A DNA stretch of 64,000 nt from Dillenia suffruticosa (taxonomy: Eukaryota > Streptophyta > Magnoliopsida > Dilleniales > Dilleniaceae): the NCBI GenBank assembly GCA_033439265.1, contig JAVTVX010000010.1, forward strand, positions 29,625,056 through 29,689,055, in the 5' to 3' direction. The translations under genes were made by a program, and so were the position numbers. Positions 46,165-58,881 of the stretch are shown here, one piece after another. Each line of letters begins with the position of its first letter. The stretch's first letter is position 1. Below the pieces are notes generated by a model that was not told where the DNA came from, searched no databases, and worked only from the letters and a program-made list of their open reading frames with translations.

Positions 46165-48350
46165 TCAAGAAGCAGGAAGTGCATCGGGCTCAACAGGGCT
46201 AGGAACAAACTTGAGTTCCAAAGAGGTGTCTACAACATCCAGGGGCATGGCGCATGCCAACGCTACTTGATAGATAATCTCCATAGCACACTGGAGCCTC
46301 TTAGACAACTTATGCCCGGTGCGCACATGTTGATATGTAATGGCCCCCATCTCAGTTATCTTTTACTCGGCAGCTTGAAGAGATTATCACATACGACAGC
46401 CAGCCTCCTAGTAGCCTACAAGGATGCCTCGCAAACCTTGGCCTTCGCCTCTAGTTCTTTACATCAACAAAGTGCTGCCTCCTGTTCGGCCTTTAGCCAC
46501 TCCACCTCCTCAATGCGAGCTCCCAGAGCAGCCGTAGATGCCATCTCTTCTTCGGCTTCCCTTTTCTTCCGCAATAGGGCATCCTCCAACCGAGACGCAT
46601 TTACCACCATCCGATCGGCTCGGAGTCTTATATGACTTAGCGTCTGCTCTCTCCTCCTCTTCTGGAACTCGGCCAATACTATGGTCTAAACAAACAAAAA
46701 TCGATCAGTAAGCGAAAAAAGGGAAAGAAAAATGAACAACAAGAAAAGATGAAGTACCGTTAAAGCAGCAGAGAACAAGGCCTCATTTTCCTGCTCAAGC
46801 GAAAGCTTATTCAACTCCGATTCCAAATGATAAAAGTCCAATTGATTGGCTATCCATCTCCCTTTGACAACGTACACATAGTTATGACAATTGTCTCCAA
46901 CACAGATCGTCATCGTTTCTTCATCGTTTCTTGCTCTTTCAAGCCTCGATGCCCATCAAAATATCGAACAAGAATAAACTAGGGAAACGAGTCTTCTACA
47001 AGTATCATGCATTTACCTTTGTTCAAGGCCAACAATGGAATAACAGTAGACGGCCTTGTACCGAGCCCATTTATCGACCTAGGGCAAACTTCTTCGGGAT
47101 GCCCTAGGGAGCCCCCCTCTATCTCCTCTGAGCCTCTAGGAGCATAGCCATTGGACCCCTCGGTTGCCCCCACTACCATAGTCTCTGCAACTTCAGTTTC
47201 CCCTCCTTTGACCTGCTCTCTCAATGGGGAACTCTCGCCAAATTCGTTGATAGAGCACCCGTCTCCGAGTTCGCTACCACCGGCCTCCTTTGACTTGTTG
47301 GCAGTCAGTTAGGCAAGTTCTCCAGCAATTGGGGACCTTTCTTTCAAACTGTCTCCAATCTCCACCTCAAATGACTCTTGCAGTTACACCCACTTCCTTT
47401 CGACCTTTATAGAGACAAGTAGAGACAAATCAGGTGAGTGAGCCCTCGACGTTCCTTTAATCTCTCCTTCATCCGTCAAGTAGTAGTGATCTCTCTTAGG
47501 TCCTTCTCTATGGAGGAATACAGAAAATCCGCGACCTTCCTCTTCTTCTTCTCAAGCAAAAAGGACTTTCGACCCCCCTTTTCTCCCCGAGCAACAAACC
47601 CGCTAGCGACAATATCTAATTGTCTAGGAGACAGTCGACCCAAATGCTCCTCTGCAAAGCCTTGCAAAATTCACCTACAGATCATATGTGGCCTAAATTA
47701 TGATAATCTTGGCAAGACTTCAACCTAGTGAATAAGTCAGCATTCGGCACCGGAAGCTCTGACATCAGGCCTTCCTCCAAGAACTCAACAAAGAAGTACT
47801 TGTACATCTAACTTTTATCGGTAGTCTCACTATAGAAGAACCTCCAACTTGACTTTGGCCGGGTCTGCAAGCAAAATGAACCTCTGGTGGAACTTTTTTT
47901 CCCTTACTTCTTCAGCAAAACACAGATACTAGAACTTCAAAATCGAAGCATAAACAGCAAAAACTCATTAGAGAAATAACTGCAACTATCAAGCGCCAAG
48001 TACTAACAATCAGCAAGGTGGGAAAAATATTCCAATGCAATAGAACCCTAGTCACCAATTCAACCATACTTCACCGATTATTTGTACATCGGGATCTCCA
48101 ACGGTATATTGGCTCTATTGGCATCAGTCACCAATATGATTTCAAAGTTATTATCCAACAGCATGACGTTTCGGATATCGCACAATTCTCCTTTCGACAT
48201 GGTGCTTTTGATATCTCTAATGTCAGGTAAAGAACCAGACGATGAATTTTTGCCATTTCTCTTAGAAAATCTTCAAGGAAAGCTGAATTGCTAAGAAACC
48301 TAGCTATCAAAAAAGTGAAGGCGATGATGGGGAACCAATCGACAGACATG
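46165..48350 (-). pseudogene. Antisense ORF of the gag-only Tat element, broken
   Basis: Several open pieces run opposite to gag: 48349-48128, 47667-47476, 47224-46979, 46913-46686, 46676-46464 and 46350-46165. One reads KFHQRFILLADPAKSSWRFF near 47830-47900, and another gives EDALLRKKREAEEEM, a coiled-coil-like stretch. The last ends at a stop after PSPVEPDALPAS. Antisense extra ORFs between pol and the 3' LTR are known from Tat-lineage elements, and position and orientation agree. The protein's role is unknown. Confidence 0.55.
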
Positions 48351-48498
48351 TAGAATAAAAAGCGTGGTGGAGATGGTTCGTGATAACCGAAGTGATATGT
48401 GCCGCATTAAATTCTTTGATTCGTAAGATCTAAAAAGTTCCTACAATGTTGTACTCCTGAAGCCCCTTCTTTGAAGTGGCAATAGGAGTAGGGACAAG

Positions 48499-49331
48499 TG
48501 ATGATGCATGGCCAAAATGGTACAAACCACATTGGGCTCAAGACTAGCCCAAAACGACTCCCAGTATCCCTATTGCTCGCTCAGTCGATAGCCCCTAGAT
48601 CAATCAACCATTTAGTTTGAAGACCTATCATTATTATGAGGCTTGGACCCCCCGAACCCCTAACCCAAAGGACACATCAACTAAAACATGTCGTCAACAC
48701 AGAATTTATCTCCCAGACAGGTAGACATAACCCATGCCCACTCGGTATTCATCGACCAAATTCTGATCGTTAGATAGTTACTCGGTCATAGCAACTCCTT
48801 GGTATTTGGTGATTGTCATTCATCCCTATGAGGCAAATATTTACTTCTCCTAAAAATACGAACAAATCTTCCATAAATAGAAAGTAAACTTCAAATCATG
48901 GAAAGGAATCTCTATAACCATCAAAACTTTCCTAATCAATAATATTTGAGATCTTTTGGAATTCTTTCGCTATGATCCGAGTAATCTTGGGGATCTTCCA
49001 TAAGAAAACTAGTTTTAATACCCCACATGCATACATCTATCATACCAGGTAATTATATATATACCTCATTGAGTCAATTAGCTAGGTTTCACAGACTGTT
49101 ATGCTTACACTTATGCATTCTCTTGCCTTCTACACAACAAAAGGCTTTCTTTCAATCTATTTCTTCTCTTTCGAAAACTCTTTCTAACTTGAGTGCAAAG
49201 TCTCTTCCTTCGGAGTATTCTCTGATGGTCTTTTTATAGGTCTCACCATTCGAGATCACCAGATAACCAAGCCACCTAGTTTGAGTTAGTAGAGCCATTA
49301 TCTGTGGAGTAAAACCCATTTCCAACCAACA
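48499..49331 (+). repeat. Right (3') LTR of the gag-only Tat element
   Basis: Starts TGATGATGCATGG and ends near CCAACCAACA. It matches the left LTR in order, with many substitutions and small indels. Confidence 0.75.
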
Positions 49332-49426
49332 ATTAAGTAGCATGATGTTGTGATAGCCTCTGAACAAAAATCCTTCTTCAACCTAGCATTCAAGAGCATG
49401 CCTCGTATTCTTTCCAAAAGTGTTGT

Positions 49427-49529
49427 TACTAACAAATAGTCCATTTAGGAATATGTTCTGGTAAGCTTATGTTCTGAATGATTCTTTTGTTCAGAGGGTG
49501 CTTGGTACTAACAAATAGTCCATTTAGGA
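49427..49529 (+). repeat. 24-bp direct repeat, 79 bp apart
   Basis: TACTAACAAATAGTCCATTT plus AGGA occurs at 49427-49450 and 49506-49529. Confidence 0.8.
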
Positions 49530-49690
49530 GAATAGAATACTAAATCTCTTAATCAAGTTTTAGATTTAAAATTTAGGAATAAAAAAGACTATGCTGAGAG
49601 AGTTGTTTTCTAAATAAAGTCTCGCAAATGCTCAAATTAGATTAGTCAGAATATGATTTCGGTTACTGATTGTAAGAATCAAAAAAATAA
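49530..49690 (+). mobile_element. SINE-like tail sequence
   Basis: Shares with 60330-60482 and 60843-60995 the order of an AAAAAAGA tract, a GAGA..CCC-like block, AAATTAGATTAGTCA and AATATGATTTCG. Box motifs are weak here, so this is probably a truncated member. Confidence 0.4.
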
Positions 49691-49796
49691 GAGGGTTCCA
49701 GGTGATTTCAAAACCTTGTATACTCACGATGGTTTTCCTTTGATATGTGAAACCATATGTCCTCCCCTCACTTGAAACCAAATCGGAGAGTTTATG

Positions 49797-52247
49797 TGTC
49801 ACACCCCGAACCAGGGTCGTGTTCGGGGCGTGACAAGCCGTCTGTTGCCCTGAATGCCGTCTGTTGCCCTAAAAGCCGACTGTATTTGTATAGAAAATCG
49901 GGCAGAATCTCCTCATAAATCGGAGGTTTCCCGTATACAAATAAACATGTATAATTTAAAATCAACCTATCAATTTAATAAATGGTCATCCTGCCCTCTC
50001 CAAAATCAATAAATCCTACTGCAAACATCCAGGACAATACAAGTCTATAAAATTTCTAGCAGTTCTAGTCACAGACCTCTACTGTCATGCCCAACTAGAG
50101 TATGAGTAGCTACCACACTGAGCGGACCTAAGTTTATACGAATGTATAACAAATTTTCCAAGTATAAAGTTTAAAATGCTAACAGATGCCTCAATGCAAA
50201 TAAAATGAACCAAAACGAGAGTTATGCACACAACTGTCCATAAATTATACAGTCATCCCATAATATATACGGCCAACTACGGACCTCAATATCAAGACCG
50301 CGCAGGGTCTAAGCAAAGTACGAAATTCATATTTTAAATTTAACTTAAACCTCACCATCATAAATACCAAATCTCAGGGTATGCTGTCAAAACCTTTAGA
50401 GCATGAAATGTCGCTCTATCACAAAAATCCTGTCTGAGGAAGGAAAAGAGGGGTGAGTATCATGGGAAGATACACAGTGAGTGAGAGGGATAATGTCAAG
50501 CATAAATAGTGTTGGTGAACCATTGGAGTGTCAAATAATATCATTTAAAACAAAAATTTATATTTCACAGCAAAACATGATATGTTTAGCAATTTGAAAT
50601 CATTATATCAATCACACGATAACAAGCATGTATGCATCCATTTAAAAATTAAATAATAGTATAGCAAGCTAAAAATAATCCTGGTAAAGATCAACCATGA
50701 CCAAGAACAGGTGCATCAGGGGTTTAATTATGCATAGACTTTAAAATCGCTCTCTACCCTAATGTTGGCAATGAGTTTGCTGGGATTAACTCATCATCAT
50801 GTATAGGACCCCGCCCGGTGCTAGACGGTGGCGTCATACTCGTCCTCCCCCATCGTGGGTTCAACCGGCCGTGCCTATAGCTCTTAAAATCAATGACGTT
50901 TGTGGATACCTTCTGCAGAAGCGTATCCGAGCAACCCGTGCCTCTACAAACACCCTTCGTAGCTACGGAATCATCAATGTTATCATCATAGTATCACAAG
51001 GGCACAACGTCCCACAAGAAAGAATCATATCATGCATAACTAGTGGGCATCCAACCCACATAGTTTATCAAAGCATTTGAAATCCGTGTGCCAATACATT
51101 TCATCAAATCATTTCAAAACTGCATACAAATGCAATCGTAAAAAGGAATTTATCAATTTTCAAGTAATGGCACAATTTTTATTTCATTTCAAACCATGGA
51201 TGTATAGTCATCGTAAATATAATTTAAGATATTTCAATAATCATAAAACAGATTTTAATATCATATATCAAATCAATGCATATCAAAAACATGTTTTATC
51301 GAAAACACGGCAGAAAACACGTTTCACTATTTCATGCAAAAGATTATAATTCCACTCACTTTTCTAGGGAGAGTAGTCACTCCCTATTTTCAAAAATAAT
51401 CCAATCTGATTCCTCAAGTTTCCAAAAAAATCAACCTAGTCAAATAATCACAACCTCAATTTATGAATGCACTCTAATGTCATCAGTTGCATTTCATATA
51501 AAAGTTTACACTTAACCTAAGTTATCATATACAATGTTATTCAAACACTTAGTCAGAATCAAAACCCTAAATCAGTTACCTGCGCAGAGGTTTGTGGGCT
51601 GTCACGGGCTCACGGGTGGTCTCGGGCCGTCGCGGGCTCGCAGTAACAGTGGATTCACGGGTTAGCAGCCCGGCTTGCTGGCCACATTAGGCTTCGCGGG
51701 CCGCAGTGGGCTCGCAAGCCGTAGTGGGCTTGTGGGTCAGTAGTGGGCTTCGCGGCATGGAGGGCGCTCACGGGTTAGGGCTCGTGCTCACGAGCTGGAG
51801 TGCCCATGGGCTGTAGCGCTCACAGGCTAGGGCTCGCGCTCGTGAGCTGGAGTGCTCGTGGGCTGGAGCGCGCGCTCCCGGGAGGTCTGCAGTCACGAGC
51901 TCATGGGCTGCGGCACACGCTCTCCGAGCTTAGGCGCGCGCTTGCAAGAGGATCGCACGCTGTGAGGTGCACGCGTTCAAGCAAGGGTCGCGCGCTGTAG
52001 CGCACTATGCTCGCATAGAGAGTCAAGCTGGAGCGCGCTCACGCTCGTACTGGGGCGCGCTCGTGCTCGTGCAGGGATCGCGCAGGGGCGCTTGCGCTTG
52101 TGCAGAGGAGGAAGGCGCTGCTCGCTAGAGAACGCGAGCTGGGCTCGCGCGTGGAGGATCGCGCTGCAGCGGAGGAGCTGCAGTTGCGAGGAGGTAGCAA
52201 CGGTGGAGAGAGAGAGAGCAGCGGCAAAGGGAGAGAGCAGCGGCGGA

Positions 52248-52284
<37 letters not shown>

Positions 52285-52551
52285 TTAGGGCTAAAAGCCC
52301 TAATCCAATTTTGGGAGGGGGTGCTGCGTTTTGCCTCCAAGCGCAGCACTCCGCAACCCTTTTTTTTTTTTACTATGATAATTATTATTATTATTATTTA
52401 TATATATATATTCATTTTACCTAATTTTCACGGATACAGCAATAATTTAAATATACCAAAAATTTAATTTAAATACCCCAAAATCAAAAAATCAATATAA
52501 ATAAATAAAATTTCTCGTACAAAAATACGATATCACAGAATCGGTGTTACA
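49797..52551 (-). mobile_element. Solo LTR (2755 bp), reverse orientation
   Basis: On the + strand it starts TGTCACACCCCG and ends CGGTGTTACA, the reverse of the TGTAACACC..GTGACA LTRs. The perfect TSD TTATG flanks it (49792-49796 and 52552-52556). Reading its own strand it has a GA-repeat and GC-rich leader, a CTCTGCGCAG|GTAACTG donor-like site near 51580, the paired AACCTCC/GGAG hairpin and the CGGG..CCCG end. No internal sequence remains. Confidence 0.9.
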
Positions 52552-52681
52552 TTATGTTTGGAGGTTAAGAGGATCTTCATAAGCTGATCGGCTAGGTTAT
52601 CAATGATGATTATGAATAGTGTAGGATTTGAATTATCTGACAATTCAAGACTTCCAAAATGCTTTTATTGGTATTTGATGT

Positions 52682-53371
52682 TGTTGGAGGTGGCTCCACA
52701 GATAATGCCTCTAATAACTCAAACGGGATGGCTTAATCATATGGCAATCTCAATCGAATAGAGCTATAGAAGACTACTGAAGGGTTCTTTGACGAGGGAG
52801 GCTCTGATACTCAAGTTAAAGAATGGTTTTCAAAATAGAAGAAATAGACTAATACCAAAAGAGAAAAAGAGTAGGAGAGCTCTATATACTTTGTGTGCTG
52901 TATGTAGGTTAAGAGAACTTACCTGGGTGATAAACGTATTAAATCTTATATAACTTTCACTTGTAATAGTCGTACGCATACGAGGAGATAAAACCCTAGT
53001 TTTTTTATGAGAGTATCTCAAGATTTCGGGGAATTAAATCATAGAATTCTCAAAAATTACAAAATCTTACCCATTTGGGAAGTCCAAATCGTCATGAAAA
53101 TTATTTTCCTTATCAGCTACGGTTATAGATTTCTTTTCCATTTATATAAGATTCTCCCCGTCTTTTTAGTTAAGTGAATATTGCCTTAGCAGATTGGCCA
53201 GCTCATTACGAGTGCCGAGGAGGTCTAGGGACTGATCGCCTGTGGTGACGAGTAGTTGGCTATCGAGAGAGAGAGAGAAAGAGAAGCGATCAGTGAGTAC
53301 TGAGAGGGTCTGTTAATGTTTGTAGACTTGGCTGCCTTTAGGCCCCATATGATTTGGGCCACGTACCATCA
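52682..53371 (-). repeat. 3' LTR of the pol-only Tat element (690 bp)
   Basis: Shares CTCCACAGATAATG, AAGAATGGTTTT, CATATGATTTGGGCC and GTACCATCA with the right LTR, in register over its whole length. Confidence 0.85.
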
Positions 53372-54655
53372 TTTGCCCCTACTCCTTATATCACTTCAAA
53401 GGAGAGGCATAAGGAATAAGTCAAGAGTTATTACTAGAAAGGTCATAAGAGCGTAAATGTGCTTATCACATGAGTAATGATCCCAAAAAATGCTTCGTGA
53501 GGAGTTGAAGAGGTTGAGACTCCTCATTCATTGCGCATGTTTCTCATTGGATCATTTCATCTACTAAGATCGCGAGGATCACGTCTTTATGGCTATAAAT
53601 AAAGCTTGTATGACCCAGTATTGTCCCATAGAAATCTTGCGTACTTTCATTAGTGATTCTATGAGTTTCCACTACTAAGAGTCTGTATTTCTAAGAGATA
53701 TCTTGACTATAGGTTTCGAGCCACAAAATTCTGTAGTTTAAGAAACTTTTGCCAATGCGAGGTTTCATCAAAGATGGGGCTACGACGCGAGGCTCCATCA
53801 TTTCATTTGGTGTTTAGGCATCGCGGTGGAAACTGTTGGGCCTCTCATCAAAGTTCTCGACCTTGTGAAGGGAAAGATATTTGCCGATGGTGGAAACTCT
53901 CTTCCTAAAGTCAGAACCAATGTCTAGTCACTTGGTGTAGTAGAGGTTGCCTGGGATACTTCTTGTTGCTTTATCGAGTTAGGCGATAAGAGGAGTTGGG
54001 AAACTATAGAGTCTAGGTAAGGCATAGGATTTGAAACCTGATGCATCTTTTCTATCTCCTTTTTGGCCAACTCCTACCATAGGATTTGTAATTTTTACCT
54101 TCCTCAACTCCATTACTCGGGGGGTGTTTTGATAGACTGTAGAGGCTCTTGTGGTCCGATAATGTAACATCAATGAGTCATGGGGCTTCCTCCAATTCTC
54201 GATTGACTTTCTATTGTAGATTTCTCATGTATTTCTTTTGATGTAATTCAATCCAACTTAGGGACTTGTAAACTTTCTTTTCATTTAGTACCCAACGGTG
54301 TACTCTAATATGTATCCATCATATTGAAATAAACGAAGAGTTTTTGTTACTTGCTTTTCCATCTTGCTATTAAATAATCGTCTTGTCCGTTAGTAGTGTG
54401 TCGATGTGTATAACGAGTGTTGGAACATTGAGCAAATGACTTTACTAATAGGATATAACCGATAAGAGGCTTCATAGTTGGCTGGCTTTCTTGATGGGAC
54501 GATGTTATTCTTTCATCCTTTATGTAATCATTGACTAAGAGAGTGAGTTCACTTGAGCCGTGGCTTTTGTTCATTTGAGAGCTTAACCAAGTGAGAGTGC
54601 CATGCATATCTTGTTCAGGAGACTCATTCCTTAACATGTTCATTCGTTAGAGAGG

Positions 54656-54925
54656 CGACACTCGCCCATTCGAAGAGATTGATGCCAACAATAAACTCCA
54701 TTTAGGAGAACTGAGTGATATTTGTCTATTCAGAAAGATAGATCCAAACAATAGACTCCATTTGAGAGTACTAGGCGACGTTTGCCCATTTAGAAAGATA
54801 GATCCCAACAATAGGCTCCGTTAAGGAGGGCCGAACAATGTTCGCCCATTTGGAGAGATGGATCCTAATGATAGGTTCCATTCGAGAGGACGGTGGATAT
54901 TTGCCTGATCGGGGAGACATATCTC
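54656..54925 (-). repeat. 60-bp tandem repeat of the pol-only Tat element (4-5 units)
   Basis: Units fall exactly 60 bases apart (TTYGCCCATT.. blocks at 54661, 54721, 54781 and 54841) and end in an ATAGRCTCCRTT-type block. Confidence 0.85.
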
Positions 54926-55321
54926 TTAATGACGGCAAGTCCTAGGAAGCACAAAAGCAGATTAATAGGTTAGTATAACAAGATAGAGGATCACAAGGGT
55001 TTTACCTAATCGTTTGGTTATATATAGAATGAGATGTGTTCATTCGATAGAGTATTGACCCTTATTGATAATCGATGTGCAGGTTCTCAGAGTTCAACAT
55101 TTTAGGAACGGTCGAGCCATCTAGGTGGTTGAGGTTATAAGTGCTTGGGTAAACTTCTGATAGTAACCTGTAAGGAGCTTCCCAATTGAGCACTAGCTTA
55201 CCCTTGGTTGGGGTTGACCCGGGGATTCCACCTTCCTGAGTACCAAGTCACCTAGTTTGAACGTTCTGGTTCTGACTTGTCAGTTGTAGTACCTTGCCGT
55301 CTGCTGCTGATAAGCTACCAT

Positions 55322-56294
55322 TCAAATAGATGCAGTTTCCTTTAGCTCGGGAAGTAAGTCTATGCGTTCGCATAGCACGGATTTGTTCCGCTCTTCTTCG
55401 TATTGATCCACCCTTAATGAATGAATCCCAATTTCGATTAGTATGTTTGCCTCGTAATCATATGTTAGGCTGAACAATGTCTTCCCTGTTGCCCTTCGAG
55501 GCATCATTTAATAAGACTAGAAGCTATTTTAGAGTTTATCCACCCAACAATTTTTGACCTCATTAATTCAGCGTGGCTTTTAGCCCTTGTAGGATTGTTC
55601 GATTGGTTATCTTTGTGAGACCATTGGTTTATGGGTAAGCGACATAAGTGAAGCAGTATTAGATCTCCAACCTACTGTAGAATTTTCAGAAGCTTCTATT
55701 GTCGAGCTGCTTGCCGTTGTCCATGATTAAGATGTGAGGTATGCCGAACCTGGTGATAATAGAAGCCTACATGAAATGTTACATCTTTCTGGTAGTGATC
55801 TGGGATAATGGTTTGGCTTCCACTCACTTTGTAAAATAGTTTATAGTCACGATTAAGAACTTTCGCTATTCGATCGCTGGGGGAACGGTCCTAAGATGTT
55901 CATTCCCCATTGGGTGGACAGCCATAAACTAGCTGTCGGGCAGTGCTTGGTAGAGGGTTGTGTCTCATCTTTTGATACAATCGTCCGCATTATCTTTCAT
56001 GGTCGGCCGGTAGTACCCTTGCCGAATGGCTTTGTTCGCTAGATTTTAAGTACCCAAGTGATTGCCATATATTTTCTCGTAGATTTCTTTGAGGACGTAG
56101 TCCCCTTCTTTAGGTGTCAAATACTTCAAATACGGATAGGTATAGGATTTCTTGTAGAGGTCACCTTTAATGATGGCACAATGGACAGCCTTGTGTCTCA
56201 ACTTGTTAGCTTCGAAAGGTGAGTTCGACGGTTGCTCGTACTTCAAATAAACTTCTATGAAGTCTTTCCAACTCGGTGAGCTATTCACCAACAA
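55322..56294 (-). pseudogene. Integrase fragments (Tat-type pol)
   Basis: 56294-56046 carries KKSYTYPYLKYLTPKEGDYV then KEIYEKIYGNHLG, the region just before and into the integrase zinc-binding domain. 55507-55322 carries FSLTYDYEANILIEIGI, from the integrase C-terminal half. The core between them is broken by stops and frame shifts. Confidence 0.75.
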
Positions 56295-56929
56295 GTTCTG
56301 TTCAGGCTCTTCGATGCTAAGGCATAGTAGGTTCTCTATGTAAATGGTGCACTGGTCATCTTCGAGTCAAAGTTAGCTAACTTCGAGAGCTTATCAGCTT
56401 TTACGTTCTCAAACTGAGGGATTTGTTATATGTCAACTTTGTCGAATTTATCCACCGCTTGGTGTATCTTGGATAGATACTTCGCCATTGTCAGCTTTTT
56501 AGTCTCGTAAATCCCCTTGATCTACTTGCCGACCAACTAGCTATCAATGAAAACCCATATGCTTTGAGCCCCTAATGACGCCACAATCCACAATCTAGTC
56601 AGAAGGGTTTAATATTCAGACTGGTTATTGGTCACTAGAAAGTCAAAACAAATGGCCTATTCAAATTTAAAATTATCTAACCCTACTAGGATGAGTCCTA
56701 TTCTGCTTTTTGAAGAACTAGACAATCCATTGACATGGAGGGTCTATTCGGGTTGCGAGTGTTCGTTTTTGTCATCAACAAGGGGTTGCTTAATGGATAT
56801 CAAGAATGTGTACTCGAGGATAAAGTCTGCAAGGGCTTGGCCCTTGATAGCTGGTCTAGATTGGTATTCCATGTCAAACTCACCTAGTTCGATACTTCAC
56901 TTGATAAGTCGACCAAAGGTATCCCTCTT

Positions 56930-57929
56930 CTATAAGATCTGCTTCATGTGCTGGTTGGTAAGTAACATGATGGTATAGGCTTGGAAGAAAGGCCGAAGAT
57001 GCTTGGCGGTGATGACCAAGGCAAAAGCTATTTTCTCGATAGGTCTGTAGTTCACCTTGGACTCATGGAATATGCAACTAACATAGTATATCAGCTTTTG
57101 TACAATGGATTCCTGCCTCACAATAACAGAGAAGAGCACATGGTCAGAAATAGAAAGGTAGAAGTATAGTTTCTCACTAGGGACTGGTTGGAAGAGGAGT
57201 GAGGGCGACATGAGCTATTCTTTGAGCATTTTGATTGCGATCTGGCACTCATGCATCCATACGAACTTCTAAGACTTCTTCAATATATCGTAGAATAGTT
57301 TATACTTTTCCCCCACTTTTGATATGAATCGGCTCAGGGCTGCAATCCTGCCCGTAAGGCATTGCACATCTTTCACTGTCCTCGGCGGTGTCATATTTAG
57401 TATGGTTTGAATTTTCTTTGGATCCATCTCAATTCCCCAGTGGATAATTAGAAAACCCAGAAATTTCCCATATGTGATCCCAAAGATACACTTTGTAAGG
57501 TTTAGCCTCATCGTTTTAGCATTTGAAATGTCTCTTCTAAATCTGGGACGTGATTGTGGAATAAGAGCTTTTTACAAGCATGTCGTCGATAAAGGTCTCC
57601 ACGTTTCTACCTAGTTGTTTACTGAAAACCTTGTTGACCAGGCATTGAAAGGTCGCCCTGGCATTTTTGAGACTGAACAGCATAATTTTATAACAATAGG
57701 TAGCGAACTCCATAATAAAGCTGGTTTTTTCCTTATTTTCGGGGACCATACATATTTGGTTGTAACCAGAGTATGTGTCCATGAAACTCAAAAGATGGTG
57801 ACTAGATGAATTGTCGACCAATTTATTGATTTTAGAGAGTGGATAGCTATACTTTAGATACGCGTTATTAAGATTGGTGAAGTCAATGCACATTCTCCAC
57901 TTCTCGTTCGCTTTTTTCACCATGACCAT
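56930..57929 (-). pseudogene. Reverse transcriptase and RNase H start (Tat-type pol)
   Basis: 57929-57537 reads VKKANEKWRMCIDFTNLN, DTYSGYNQI and the catalytic FIDDM (about 57585-57600). 57511-57269 continues with KCIFGI..FLGFLI and LTGRIAALSRFIS, the RT-RNase H link. 57211-56930 carries YYVSCIFHESKVNYRPIEK, from RNase H. Breaks separate the three pieces. Confidence 0.82.
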
Positions 57930-58552
57930 GTTGGCTAACTATTCGAAGTATTCTACCTCTCAGATAAACCCTGTTGTTAAAAGATTTTGAACATCTTCTT
58001 GTATCTCACATTGGTGTTCTAATGCAAACACTCTTTTCTTTTAATTGGTGAGCTTGCGACTAACATCTATGACTGAGGGGTGAATACCTGGAATGTTTTC
58101 GGGGGACCACGCGAAGACTTTGGAATAGCATCACAAACAGTCCATGATTGCCTTCTGAAGGGATGTCGGTAAGTAAGCACCAACCTAAACGGTTTGACCA
58201 AGTGTGTCGTTGATGAGAACTTTAATTACCTCTTCTCCAAGTTAAGGTTTCAATTGTTACTCGATGTCATCTCTGAGTTCCATAGTGTCTACTATTTAGA
58301 CTTCTCCTTCTTCTCCCACTATGGGGATAGTTAATAGATCAAGGTTTCCATGAAGTGTCGCGTCTCTAAGGGCGTTCTGAATTTGACCTTCATGTGTTTA
58401 GTGCTTTGTAGTACTTCGAGACCGTTTAGGCTAGGATGACTTAGGATGGCCTTATAGGGGGATGGAAGTTTTACTATGTAAAAAATGATTCTGGTAACAG
58501 CATGATGAGAAGGCGCTCCTAGTGATACAATGAGTGAGATAATGCCTTCTGG

Positions 58553-58807
58553 CTATATGCATTCACCAACGAGCTCTCTAATAGACTGATTGGAGGATTG
58601 AAGTTGAGATGGGACGAAACCTATCTGTTGAAAGGCATCCCAAAGCAGGATGTTACTTTCTGCTCCTTTATCTATAAAGGTCCTCTTGACGAGATAAGAG
58701 CAAATTATTGCTATAATGATTAGCGGATCATTTTGGTGGGTACCGATTGCCATCAAATCGTCATCATTAAAACCAATTGTTGGTCTCTTTCTTTTGACTA
58801 ATGTCAT
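58553..58807 (-). pseudogene. Protease fragment (Tat-type pol)
   Basis: Reads RPTIGFNDDDLMAIGTHQND and then FIDKGAESNILLWDAFQQIG, the Tat-group retropepsin region. The active triplet, usually D-[NS]-G, reads DKG. It opens directly after the primer region, confirming that gag is absent. Confidence 0.75.
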
Positions 58808-58862
58808 GATGGAGAGAAGAAGATGATAGTAAGGGTTAATTTGGTCAGGAAATCAGTCTGAT

Positions 58863-58881
58863 CCCACAGACGGCACCAATT
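58863..58881 (-). other. Primer-binding region of the pol-only Tat element
   Basis: Directly inside the 5' LTR the - strand reads AATTGGTGCCGTCTGTGGG, the leader typical of Tat-group elements, which fixes the element's orientation. Confidence 0.7.

Larger units (their letters stand above)
42464..49331 (+). mobile_element. Tat-type Ty3/gypsy element with gag but no pol
   Basis: Two direct terminal repeats (42464-43248 and 48499-49331) enclose 5.2 kb. Gag-like sequence in + orientation is followed by a short protease-like stretch, a 60-bp tandem repeat, and then antisense coding-like sequence up to the right LTR. No RT, RNase H or integrase motif is visible on either strand inside it. All frames contain stops. 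The LTRs differ at many positions, and the bases beside the ends do not form a clear TSD, so the copy is old. Confidence 0.75.
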
